NCBI GenBank assembly: GCA_019096065.1
Contig: JAGUCH010000006.1
Coordinates: 3,926,001-3,990,000, forward strand
From: Paracyclopina nana
Lineage: Eukaryota > Arthropoda > Copepoda > Cyclopoida > Cyclopettidae
DNA: 64,000 bases
Reading direction: 5' to 3'
The notes under the pieces were generated by a model, which was not told where the DNA came from, did no database searches, and saw nothing but the letters and a program-made list of their open reading frames with translations. Shown here piece after piece: positions 27,301-38,047 of this stretch. The stretch's first letter is position 1. The number at the start of each line of letters is the position of its first letter. The translations under genes and the position numbers were made by a program.

Positions 27301-28429
27301 GTTTTCAAGGGAAGACAGCCAGGATCAATAAATCGACACTTATCATTAGTCATGCCAGAATGGTCTATCGAAAATGGTGCCATCCAAGGAGGAAACTGAT
27401 GATGTTCTTTGCCCTTTCATTTTCTTTTGCGCGATAACGCTGCTTTGTATTCACTCGATATATATGCGAGCACAGAGTTTATGCTTACATCTCTCCTCCA
27501 GCAAACTTTCCAGTTAAGAATGCGTGCAATATATTTTTTAGGGCTAAAAAACATGACTGCCTATAAAATTAGCTAGATCGTAGTCCACTTTCGGCATATG
27601 GAGCACTCACACAACGATGTAACAACTGAGATGTGCTCCCTCCTTACCTTTCTGTATCCGGAAAGTAATTTTTGAAGATGTCCCAAGCACTCATCCGAGG
27701 AAGATGTAGCATTTTTTCCATGTGATGACATTGTGCTATACTAAGATGCACTTCTATATGTCCTGTTCATATGTAAAGTTTGGAAAGATTTGCGTAATGT
27801 TACGTGCATCTATATGCTGCTCATTACCTAAAGGGTGACTCTGATCAAGATCAACTTGTGATCATTTCACGGTCCAAAAATAATTCCAATTGATGTTTGT
27901 AAATGGAAAGATACTTCTGCGCATGGAATTCCCTGTTTGAGCTAGCTTATTTGTGAAAACTGAGTTGGCTGCGGGCTCAAGTCGATCTGTTTTATAATTT
28001 TCTTTAGATGAATATCTACTTTTCTGAATGTATTTTTTTGGTAATTTTCCCTAGGAATTAGGAGCATAGATGAACAGAGCATTGGAGGCCACTCGAGCCT
28101 ACAAGATATAGGCCTGATATTACAACAGCAGGGCTTAAGTGGTCCACAATGCATAATAATATACAAGAAAAAATGTGAATTCATTACGGCAATAAGGGAA
28201 CTCTTCTGCAGCCATCAGGCTTTTAAATGTTGCTTCCTAATAGGATTAAACTGCCAACTTTTAGCTAACTCAATGGCAGGGAGCTTTGAAGCTTTGATTC
28301 CTTCTTCAAACATTTATCTCGTTCTGATTAATTAAGATACACACTACCCTTGCATTCATTTTCTATTTAGCCTAAGCTAAGAGACTCATGGTCTGGTTTT
28401 CCCTCTGCAGGTAATATAAGAGAAGAAAA
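21399..28429. other. Gene-poor region, about 7 kb
   Basis: No ORF here shows a recognisable domain or a convincing exon chain. The longest ones (for example 25973-26347 and 26552-26881) lack ATG starts and compositional signs of coding. The region probably holds the promoter of the GPCR. It may also hold 5' UTR exons of the gene at 28430, because a pyrimidine-rich AG (CCCTCTGCAG at 28401-28410) sits 19 nt before that ATG. I see no tRNA, rRNA or repeat array. Confidence 0.5.
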
Positions 28430-29256
28430 ATGCCCCACAGTGGAAATACGAAGCAGAAATTGAACACAGGCACAAAAGCCATGTCCATGTGTGACAATTA
28501 CTCTTCAAATAACAAAAATGGCCATGGTAAGGAGAATAACGAAAAGCTTCACCAGACGGCGTCAGGTGAGCAGTTACAATATGGCTGTATTTGAGGGGAT
28601 ATACGTGATTTTGTAGAACATGTTGTTCATGACATGTTATTCAAATTTTACAGGAAGGCATATTGATGCACATACTCAGCTTATGCATCATAGTACTACA
28701 TAATGGCATATCTTTCTTGTATTTGTACTCAGATCTCGGTTCTTATTTTTCTCAAACAAACATTGCAATGCTTTTTCCAGTCCATTCTGAGGAAAATACT
28801 CAAGAAGCGGTAGACGGTATCGATACAATTACCCTGGAAGAAGTAACCATTCATACCTCAGATAAACCGTCTCCTAACAAGAAGAATGGGAAAGAAAACG
28901 ACGGGAAAAAGCACCACTATGGCATTGGCCACAACTTGAAAAAAGCATGCAGCCCTCATCCTGGCAAAAAGGGCAACAAAGATAAGGCTGCAAATATACC
29001 AAGCAAATCAACCACATCTGGCCTTGCAATGATTCAGCCTGAGGGTGCAGCTGGTGACATTGTCAGGTCTGGCCACATTGAGCTGGACACCATTTTTGCC
29101 AGCAATGATTCTGAGGTTGGAAGGCAGCCAATAACAGTCAACGTGGTGAATGCTCCCAATAATTCCACTGTTCAGTGTGGTTGTGATAACATCAATTGCC
29201 CCTTTTGTAATCTGATTCTGAGCATCCAGAAAACAGATCCCACAGTCCTCCAGTAA
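28430..29256 (+). CDS. Unrecognised two-exon protein with C-terminal cysteine cluster
   Basis: Exons 28430-28565 and 28781-29256 join in phase (612 nt, 203 aa). Splice signals are good: CAG|GTGAGC and CTTTTTCCAG. The protein is hydrophilic, with no signal peptide or membrane segment. Residues about 1-110 are rich in Asn, Lys and Gly. An acidic, hydroxyl-rich segment and a Lys/His-rich block follow. The C-terminus carries CGCDNINCPFCN (Cys-x-Cys-x5-Cys-x2-Cys), which looks able to bind a metal ion. I do not recognise the family. A pyrimidine tract and AG just upstream of the ATG suggest a 5' UTR intron. It converges on the DEG/ENaC gene. Confidence 0.7.
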
Positions 29257-29949
29257 ATGTTCTCTCGGTCTTTGCAGAGTTTCAGCTGATCCAGTTGAAG
29301 CACATTCTTTGGTACCATTAAGTCAGCAGCCTTTTTAAGAGCATCCGTTGTTTACACCACTGTCTAGATTTGTTGACAGTGTCAGCTGAGTAATTCTTAC
29401 TTGATTCAGCGTGACCAGAACTGGTCCCCTCAAAATGGCCAAAATGCATTGCAACATTGTCAGAGCAGACCAGCTAGTCTGTATGCTTTTTTGTAATGCC
29501 AACGAGAGAAACTGTGGTAACAAAACTGATAGATCGGCTTATTTACTCATATGTGTACACCCAAAAACACCTCGTACAGTAAAACGTTTTGATTCATTGC
29601 TATGAGAGACTGGCTACGTGGATATATTGCCTTCTTGGTTTCACTCATAAAATAACTTCTATGTATAGGCATGAAAAACATGCACATGTGCCCTCCTACT
29701 TCTTAAAATCTACGTATTCAATCGAGTATAAATCCAGCATGGATGTGTGTGCTGATCATAATTTATTATTATGTCCATATACATGGAAATGTGACTCAAA
29801 GCTACTATTTCTTCTAATCCAATACCATACGTACACTATTACAATGATGTCAAAAGACCTGAAAAATGTTGTCAACTAGAAATGATTGCTAGCATAGTAC
29901 GAGTATTCATATTGATGTGCCGAAATAAATCATTCTTGCATGAAAAACT
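29257..29949. other. Convergent 3' region of the unknown gene and the DEG/ENaC gene
   Basis: This 693-bp stretch lies between two stop codons. It contains AATAAA on + at 29924-29929 and its complement TTTATT at 29762-29767. If both are used, the 3' UTRs overlap. No coding exon is seen. Confidence 0.45.
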
Positions 29950-32900
29950 TCACATGCCTTTTGTCTTTGCTAAGTGCTTCCAAATTGCTTCAAAAATCTC
30001 CCATAACAGTTCAATGATCTCAAAAATCATTATCAGTGCGATTCCAGAGTAAAATCCTAATGCACCACCAACGCCAGCAAAGAAAGAGTCAGACTGAAAT
30101 TGGAAAATACTTTAACTTGTCTAATGTTCTGATAAGCAAAAGGGAAATACCGAATATTTAGCTGTTTGATTGACCACTTTAACATTGAGGGATTTGAAGT
30201 AAACTTCTGCCTTCAAGTAATCCCTTTGAATAAGTCCCTTAACAATCATTTGAACATCCTCATCCTTAAGTCTGTCATCGTCGTGAAATATTTCTTTAGC
30301 CAATTCAAGCTGAAATGTTAAAAATATAGTACAAGGGGGTTTTAATCTAGAAAAGGCTTTCATCTTTTTTCAAAGGGAAATTTATTTCTAACTTGCAAAG
30401 GTAAACAATGAAATTGCTCAATGGTTGGCAGGCTCTCATTTCAAAAGCATCCTTGAGAAAAAATGGTACTTTTAAAAAAATCCACACCAAAAGAAGCTAA
30501 AATTCGCAAGTGCATTATTAATTTGGAGAGTATGCATTCAAAATCTTACTTAATCCAGAAGGTAATTAATGATTACAAACTTAAAGTCTCGGTAATAAAA
30601 GTCATCAGAACAAACTAAGTACTCTTAATGATTTAAAAAACTCTAGTTTCTATGTACTGCGTCCTATTAACATGTCACCTAAACCTGAGTGTGTTGACAG
30701 CTGGTAAATAAATGATGGCCATCGTTTGGCTTTTTTGTACATGATAAAAAGAATGCTGAAAGTGCTTTTTACCCAATATTGGTCAGATGGCCACGTGGAC
30801 GAGCTAATGGTGCAATCATACGCCACTTCCCTTATTGTGACAAATGAGTTCGTTTAAGAGGAAAAATGTAAGAAAAACTCGGTGGTCTCTAATACTACCT
30901 GCAGGCGAAATTACACGCACAAGACCTCGCATCCACGGCATATTGGTCCAAAATTGGCTTGAAGCAAGTGTAGTCCACGTCTAAAATTAGAAAATTAGAT
31001 TGTACAATGATGCACGAGCTTGCTACGTAAAAATTAGTGTGCTTACTGGTGGCGTTAGGCAACAAGGAGCAAGTTCTAGTTCCGTTGGGAAACGATGCTC
31101 GCGTAATATTTATTAGATCTAGGTCCAAATTGATATGAAAGCAGCCACAACTTCGGATGACATCAAGCTGCATGCAATGTCTTTGACAAGTCTGGAAACA
31201 CAAGCAACAAGTGATTGCTTTTTAATTGGATTTGCTTTCAATCAAAAACTAACGTAACAACATGCACGAAGTAGAAGCTAGTAATTAATGCTGATTGAGG
31301 AAAATATGCGAAAGCTTCTACACTAAATGAGGAGTTTTCCTTCTAGCTGACGTAGACAGTAAATTAAATGCCTCTTACACAACGTGGTGCACATGCATAC
31401 AAAAACGCTCAGGTAGCATTTTCATAGCCATGGCCGAATGTAACAAAATGATCTAGATTTGGTATTTTTTCTAGCTACGCACTTATCCTTCATACAGAAT
31501 CAGGCCTCAAGCAAATTATCCCTTTTTTGTCGAACACACGAGGATGCTATGCAGTAAACCGACCGATTCTGAGAAGTGCGAGCACTTTGGCTAAAAGTGA
31601 ATACATAAGTTTTACAATTATCTGAATCATGCGGGAATAGAGAGGACTTAATTTACAAATAAACTGCGATTGCAATTGGCTGAATCAGGCTGTATGTTGA
31701 AGATACTCACCGCGACTGAGTAATCTGGGAGGTTATCAGAGTACCAAGACTCGTTAAACCCTTGACCTGACCAGACATCGGTACAATTGGACTCGAATGG
31801 AGCTGGCATCCTCTGAACATCATTCTGGCCACGTGGAAAAAGTTAAAAGTGAATTAGATGCCCCCTTTTATGCTTTCCACGAGATCGATTTACCATTTGA
31901 ACTGCCACTGAGCTGGCGGTATTTGGCTCCAAATCCATTCCAAATTCGTCTGCCATGGGAATTGAAGATGGATGATGAATAACCAAGCGAATGCCAGCCT
32001 TTTTTGATAACTTATTTAGCATGTAGTTGCTTTGATCAATGAAGAGCTCGATAGACAATCCATTTTTATTCCCTGTTAGCGTGGTATTTATGGCTGTTCG
32101 GCCACCAAGAGCTGAGTTGAAAGTGAAGCAATTGCCAAACCCAGGGACAGTGGTTTCAAGCCACATCCTGAAAGTACCAGTAAATACAAAAAACCTAGCA
32201 TTTCACTTCAAAAAAGGCAAGCACTTATTGCATTTTCGTGAGAAGAAGAAATGTTTCATACCTATACGTGTACATACTAGCAAGGTATTGCAGCCAAAGC
32301 AAAGTTTTTCCAAAAGAAGCTATCCAGGGAAAAGCCAGTATATGGCAGTACTACTAGGAAAAGTTAGTGAAGAATATCTGGGTACGCAAAATGCAAGCAA
32401 GTTTAAAGCAAATCACAACATAAATTGACCTACGATTTGTTGGTGCATGATCCCCCCGAATAAGTGCAGTCTTTTATCATGCCAAAAATGACTCCAAGAA
32501 CACTATCTTCCTTATCCTCGAATTGGTGGCCAATTTTCTTCCTTGTTTCGGGTTTCAGCTTCATAAACTCTCGAAGAAATTTGTCGTCTTGCACAAAGTC
32601 AGCGTTCACCTCGAAAAAATGGGGTTTCTCGTTGTCGTCGTCGTAATTGTTGTTGTCACCGCCCACAGAAATTTGTCTTCGTTTTCGTCTCAAAGCTCAG
32701 TTGACAACGTCTCACTCTTAGCTGACAAAACTCTCAAGTTTTGAATAAAAAATTACCTTTCGTGTGAGGTGATCCAGTAGCTGTGATAATTGAAGTAGTA
32801 GCTCCTATAAAAATCGAATAATACTTCTTAACTTTAAATAGCTGGCAATTTCGCAAGAAAAGTTCTCGGAAGTGCTTGTTTTTTTTGCAATTTGCTATTT

Positions 32901-34029
32901 TCCATCGTACTGCACGCAGCTGTAAGGTTCCAGCTGAGATATTTTCATAACAAAGCTAGCCAAAAAGCCAGCAAAGCCAGAACTGTAAGTTTGCTGACAG
33001 TCTTACTTTGATGCTATGAATGCAAACCAATTTTTTAATTTATAAGTGCATAGACTTTTACGTTACCTTTGGAAAGGTCAGGTGGTTTAAAACCTCCATC
33101 AGGTCCCTTACTTTTTGGTACACAGTAAGGCAATGAGAAATAGGTACTATGATAAAACTTTATAGAATCCTTATCACCACATGGTATTTATATTGAGCAA
33201 CTTACTAAAATATGAAATAGTCATCCTTGTCATGAGGCTCGTGCGAGCAAGCTAAATCTTCCGTGCAATTCGATGCATTCCAAATGTTTATTGCAGCAGT
33301 TTTTGTGTCGTTTTCCACAGATTCATCCAGGATAATGCTCCCCAAATGGTAGCACAGTTTGTGAATTTTCTTTTATAAAGAATCACTCATATCTTGAATT
33401 ATATTGATATATTCACCAAACTTACATCTTCTGGAGCATTCCTATCAATGCAGTCCAAGTTTCCTAGGTTGAGAACAAGCTCATCATAATCTGGCTCTTC
33501 TCTGATATCAGAGATGTAGTATTCTAGTACAGTGCATATTTGAGTTTTGCAGCCGGTTTCCAAGAATAGAGTTTGCAGTATCTGAACGTCTGGGTTGCTA
33601 AAGCAGTCTCAATTAGAATAGTTAGTAATCGAAAGCATTTGAACATATGATGTACCCATCTAGCTGTTGCAGCCTAACAAGCTCTGAATACAAACTTCTG
33701 CAATGTATCCGATTCAAATTGCAAACTGTCACCGCAGGAAAGTACACGGATTTGGATGGAATCAAATCTGTCGATGTTACCACGGGATTTGAGTAGTAAT
33801 CCTGGGGCAATTTAAATTAAATCTGTGTATCTAGGCGCATTTATTCCAATACCTTGCTGAGCTCCCAAACTGAAACCGCTGTGAAATATGTACCAATAGC
33901 AAAAATAACAAGCCAATACAAAACTCTGGCCATTGATTTCCCCTTGGCTGCATTATTCAATCCAGCAATTGAGCAATAATCTCGAATAAAGTCCACTGAC
34001 GTGCTCCAGATCAGAGTTGGAATGCCCAT
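29950..34029 (-). CDS. DEG/ENaC (degenerin/pickpocket-type) cation channel subunit
   Basis: A trimeric, usually amiloride-sensitive cation channel subunit with two membrane helices and a large extracellular domain. Exons, high to low: 34029-33853, 33801-33656, 33597-33426, 33369-33206, 32801-32757, 32688-32434, 32167-31894, 31812-31711, 31191-31047, 30980-30899, 30830-30773, 30309-30151, 30093-29950 (1923 nt, 640 aa). TM1 is near residues 35-57, followed by the FPAVTVCNLN signature. GFGNCFTFN, RMPAPFESNCTD, CQRHC...CGCF and SCACNFAC follow in family order. The Y-x4-ISSSTWPS segment then precedes TM2 (GGALGFYSGIALIMIFEIIE). The usual HG motif reads AG, and the usual G/S-x-S filter reads G-I-A. 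The acceptors at 32801 and 32688 are weak. Confidence 0.9.
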
Positions 34030-34887
34030 GGTAGCTGCCTTCCACTTGGCAACTGGTCCCTCTTTTTTGAAATAGAGCTCTTAATTGTCTTCTGAATACA
34101 TGAGCACCTAGTATTCGTTTCATAAAGCACGTGGTGGTAACTGGACATAAAATTATTTTTGCTGCAGTGAAAAAAACCTATTATTTCAGGGCTAATTCAG
34201 GGCAAAAAGCTCCTTTTTTCGCAAGCTTTAATAAATAACTTGACAACTGTGACCTTCATGATTAAAATTCTTGAGAATTAGCCCCCCTTTTACGCAATAT
34301 AATACATGCATATGATTCATGCAACTTTCATGCTTTGCCATTGATCAAGGGCTAAGTGAGCACTCTTTGGTACATTTATTATAGAGCAATGCGCCAAGCA
34401 TTCTTAGCACAATAATTTGAAAGCTGCTACTTAACGAGCCTGAAAGTCAACAGTTTAACTCGGAAATTAGTCGAGCTTGCATTTCTCTTGCAATGCCAAA
34501 TTATTAGAAAGGCCAGCAGCTTTTAAATAGCGATCAAGGGCATGCAGCCGCTCGTAAAAAAAGTGTAGTAAGCTAAAAAATATTCAATAGCTTCAATTTA
34601 CAGTTTTTTGGCTTTCTGCCAGGCGTATTCGAAGGTGATGTCATGGAGCTGGGCGTTCCAATGAGGACGTGATATTTACTCTATTTTATATGATGGCGGG
34701 TGGCCTATAGCTGCAGTTGAGCATCCCTGTCGTAATGAAAGAAAGCACTATCTGTGCAAGAATATAATCTTGCTTATATAACGACATTGTTAAGGACTAA
34801 CAAATCAAGCCCTGCTGTCTATTAAGGATGACAAATAAATGCTAGCAACTTCGTACACATCATGCGCACTTTAGTGGTAACACTGAA
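34030..34887. other. Upstream region of the DEG/ENaC gene, up to the retrotransposon
   Basis: About 860 bp of AT-rich sequence lies between the channel start codon and the target-site duplication of the BEL/Pao element. An in-frame stop lies upstream of the assigned Met. No other gene is visible. It probably contains the channel promoter. Confidence 0.5.
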
Positions 34888-34892
34888 CCACC

Positions 34893-35125
34893 TGAAAGGA
34901 ACGGAAGATTGATTTTGAATATTCCCGCCCTTATGTAAATATTCAGCTATTGTTATTATTTCTCAGCTGTAACTCGCCACGCTAATAAAGCAGCAGTATT
35001 GTTTTGTCCACATCGATGAAAAGTTGTATTACTTTCACTTCCACGTTCAATCTGAGCTAAGTCCTCTCTTGGCACGTCGGCAACATCTCTCCAAACGTAG
35101 ATTCTTGGAGCAGATCTTCCTTTCA
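34893..35125 (+). repeat. 5' LTR of the BEL/Pao element
   Basis: 233 bp, beginning TGAAAGGAACGG and ending CTTCCTTTCA. It contains an AATAAA hexamer at 34984-34989. It appears identical to 44136-44368. No canonical TATA box is obvious. Confidence 0.95.
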
Positions 35126-35143
35126 TGGCGCCCAAGTGAACAA
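35126..35143 (+). other. Primer-binding site
   Basis: The sequence immediately after the 5' LTR begins TGGCGCCCAAGTG. It starts with TGG, complementary to the CCA end of a tRNA, in the expected place for minus-strand priming. I have not assigned the tRNA. Confidence 0.7.
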
Positions 35144-35220
35144 CAGGTGAACCAAGACAATTTTCCTGAGATTCTCAGAACACACTCATACCGCACACTA
35201 GCCACACACGCTAAAAACAC

Positions 35221-35316
35221 ACGAATTCGAAACAAAAAGAGTCCTAGACTAAAGTTACGAATTCAATCCACGAATTTAAAGCAAAAAGAGTCCCGCACTA
35301 AAGCTTTGAATTCCCC
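35221..35316 (+). repeat. Two imperfect direct repeats in the retrotransposon leader
   Basis: Two roughly 48-nt units share CAAAAAGAGTCC, CACTAAAG/GACTAAAG and GAATTC in the same order. They lie in the untranslated leader between the primer-binding site and gag. A role in packaging or leader structure is possible but unproven. Confidence 0.6.
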
Positions 35317-35570
35317 ACCAACAATCTTTCTCTCGAGCCAAAAATTTTGACCCGAAAGAAACAACACACGAGTTTAATTACATCCTTTTCTTACAGACAC
35401 GTGTCAACATACAGATCTTCTCCTCCCAGACCAACAGGACAATTTTTGAAGCTCCACGTCATCCCCAGCTCCAATACATTGTCATTACTCAAATTTACTT
35501 ACTTTTGTACACGAACCACACGATAATAAAAGTCCACGTTTAACCGAAAATACAGATCTCTCATCTCACT

Positions 35571-38027
35571 ATGGCTTCAAATATTAATTCAGACAGCGAA
35601 TTCGAGATAGCCAACTGGAACGAACTAGAGTCAGAAGCAAAGGAACTGATAGCAACAGTCCAATCAAAAATCACGGAATGGACCAAAACGAGCCCAAAGG
35701 ACATGAAGGCTGACATAAAGAAATACATACAGGAAATACTTGAGGCTAGGCAAACAGCAAAACAAGCCCAAGAACTGATCTCATCAATCTATGAAGCGCG
35801 AGCAGACAATGACGATGAATCGGACCTCGTCATTGAACATGCTCAAAAACTCCAAGAAGTCTGGAACAAAATGAGACTCAGACTCAGAGTCTACAGTTCG
35901 ACAGTCAAAAGACTTCAAAAACAAAAAGAACAGGAGAATCCGGACAGCACACATCTGTCATTTCCGGACTCATCATTCATGTACACGATGGATGGTGGTC
36001 TAGATATCTCACGCATCTCCATCAACACACAGGAGAAATTCCTGACAGAAAAAGAAATCCTGAGGTCAGATGACAAGACTCCTCAAACCCCAGCAAAACC
36101 AAAAGAAACTGGCACTAAACCTAAGATACCTCAACCTCGAAAAGACACTACCACTCACCCAAAAGATCCTCGCTTCGAAACACCTTATCAAAAGATGAAG
36201 GCTCAATTTGAGGACATGAAGTCAACACTGAAAACTATGGCAGAAACCCAAACTGAACAAGACCAGTTCAAAAACTATACCATCATGACAGACAAGCAAA
36301 AAGAACTAGAAGACTTTGCAGCCCAGGCACGTGATGCCCTAACAAAAAGCAAGTCAATAGACAACCAAGAAGCTGGTGGGTTCAAAGCACACATCACAAA
36401 AGTCACAAAGGCCGCAAAAGAACTCATTGACGAACTCAAAAAGACACTTCCGGAATGGAAACCGAAACAAGCTGAAACTGAACTCCACAAGACAATGGAC
36501 GACTTGATCAGCACACTCAATGTTTCCAAAAATCCAAGCCCACAGCAAAAAACACTCGCTGAACTAGTCCAAATGTTTGATAATCAATCAACAAATCCAA
36601 CGCCGGCTCACAATCAGCCACCACCACCAAATCCGGATCTCACAAATGAGGTCAATCACAATGAGCATAACCAATCGAGCAACCCCCCACCAAGCAGAAA
36701 TGCAAACAGAGGTGGCAATTCAAGAAGACGCTCACGAAATGCATACCGAAATCAAGGATCACGTGATGGAAATGACTTCTACATGCACGAATCAGAGGAC
36801 GATGAACAATATGTCCTCATACAAACACTCAAACACCCTTCGGCAAGGAAACAACAGAAGGCTGTCATCACGGACTGGTCTGACCTCTACAAAAGAGCCT
36901 TTCTAATGAGCCAAATCTATGATGTCAAAAAAGACAGAGCTCCCAAGGAAAACGAAATTCCAAAAACAAAATTCAAAGGAAATGTCGGGGACTACGCTGA
37001 CTTCAAGGAACGATTCTTTATACGAGTCATCAGAAACACGGCTATCTCCCCTGAACACAAAATGATGATGCTTATGGACAGCATTGAAGGAGAGCCAATG
37101 ACAGAATTGAAAAACCTGAAACCTTGGAATTTAAAGAACCTGGCAAACGCACTAGAAATCCTAGATAGCCTATACGCGGACACACAAGGCCAAAAAAGCT
37201 ACCTACTGAACAAGATTGCACAGCTTGATCCCCTCGATCACACAAAACGAAAATCTCTTTTGGACCACAAAACCCTCATCAATGACCTCATCCGTCACTT
37301 CCAAGAAGAAGCTAGACGGCTTGAATGCTCAGCAGACATGGGGATTGAATCAATCTTTTTCATGATCAAATGGCAAAAGGACTCACGCATGTCCTTTGAG
37401 ACATACATTGAAAATAAAAATTACAAAAAGAACATGGCCAGCCTTACGAAATACATGGACTGGCACCTCAACCTGAGCAGACAGTTCTCATACGAAAAGG
37501 AACTCAAAGAAATCAAACCGCAGGCGAAAAAAGTCGAAACAATAACGCTTTGCACAAACGAGGATCAAGAAACAGATCCGGACTCTTTCACAGACGAGTC
37601 TGAACTTGAGGAGGATGAAGACATCCAATGTCTGTCCACAGCAGTAAGGGACCAGACAATGACTGAGTGCCCCATATGCAAAATAGCTAATCATCTCCTC
37701 CCACGATGCCGAACTTTCATGAAACTATCAGCTCAAGAAAAATTCGAAAAATGCTTGGCTTCTAAAGCATGCATGCGATGCCTGGAATCCACTCACATCA
37801 GAAGAACTTGCACTGCATCCAAATGCAAGCACTGTGGCAATCCACATCACACACTCATGCACAAACACTTTGAAAGCCGCAGAGCAGAGAAAGCAAACAA
37901 AGACGTGAAAACAGAACTCGATAACGTCAAGACCACACTGGCTACAATAGCTAACTCGATGAAGGACATGTCTGACCGCCAAACAGCTTTTTTAGAAAGC
38001 AACCAAACCAACAGCGACCCAACATAA
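35571..38027 (+). CDS. gag: BEL/Pao Gag polyprotein
   Basis: Structural capsid/nucleocapsid protein of 818 aa. The N-terminal half is highly charged, rich in Glu, Lys and Gln and probably helical. A central capsid-like segment around residues 460-650 (starting near FKGNVGDYADFKERF) matches the retrotransposon gag region typical of BEL/Pao. Cys/His clusters near residues 700-760 (CPIC...H...C, CMRC...H...C, CKHCG...H...H) form zinc-knuckle-like units for RNA binding. The stop is at 38025-38027. The pol frame overlaps the last codons in the -1 register. Codons are A-rich. Confidence 0.93.
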   Translation: MASNINSDSEFEIANWNELESEAKELIATVQSKITEWTKTSPKDMKADIKKYIQEILEARQTAKQAQELISSIYEARADNDDESDLVIEHAQKLQEVWNKMRLRLRVYSSTVKRLQKQKEQENPDSTHLSFPDSSFMYTMDGGLDISRISINTQEKFLTEKEILRSDDKTPQTPAKPKETGTKPKIPQPRKDTTTHPKDPRFETPYQKMKAQFEDMKSTLKTMAETQTEQDQFKNYTIMTDKQKELEDFAAQARDALTKSKSIDNQEAGGFKAHITKVTKAAKELIDELKKTLPEWKPKQAETELHKTMDDLISTLNVSKNPSPQQKTLAELVQMFDNQSTNPTPAHNQPPPPNPDLTNEVNHNEHNQSSNPPPSRNANRGGNSRRRSRNAYRNQGSRDGNDFYMHESEDDEQYVLIQTLKHPSARKQQKAVITDWSDLYKRAFLMSQIYDVKKDRAPKENEIPKTKFKGNVGDYADFKERFFIRVIRNTAISPEHKMMMLMDSIEGEPMTELKNLKPWNLKNLANALEILDSLYADTQGQKSYLLNKIAQLDPLDHTKRKSLLDHKTLINDLIRHFQEEARRLECSADMGIESIFFMIKWQKDSRMSFETYIENKNYKKNMASLTKYMDWHLNLSRQFSYEKELKEIKPQAKKVETITLCTNEDQETDPDSFTDESELEEDEDIQCLSTAVRDQTMTECPICKIANHLLPRCRTFMKLSAQEKFEKCLASKACMRCLESTHIRRTCTASKCKHCGNPHHTLMHKHFESRRAEKANKDVKTELDNVKTTLATIANSMKDMSDRQTAFLESNQTNSDPT
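37988..37994 (+). promoter_or_regulatory. Candidate -1 ribosomal frameshift site between gag and pol
   Basis: In the gag frame the heptamer reads T TTT TTA, which fits the X XXY YYZ rule. A -1 slip here continues at 37994 in the pol frame. That frame is open from 37976 (after a stop at 37973-37975) to the pol stop at 42190. The site is ten codons before the gag stop. A strong downstream pseudoknot was not identified by eye. Confidence 0.65.
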
Positions 38028-38047
38028 AACTCCCTAAAGAAGTTGCA

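Noticed and set aside
28663..28780. ORF extending upstream of exon 2 of the unknown gene, with a hydrophobic N-terminus resembling a signal anchor
   Set aside because: It lies before a strong acceptor (CTTTTTCCAG), and the exon at 28430-28565 joins in exact phase, so it is best read as intron.
35024..35350. ORF running from the 5' LTR into the leader
   Set aside because: It spans the primer-binding site and leader repeats and has no domain. It is probably a chance reading frame.
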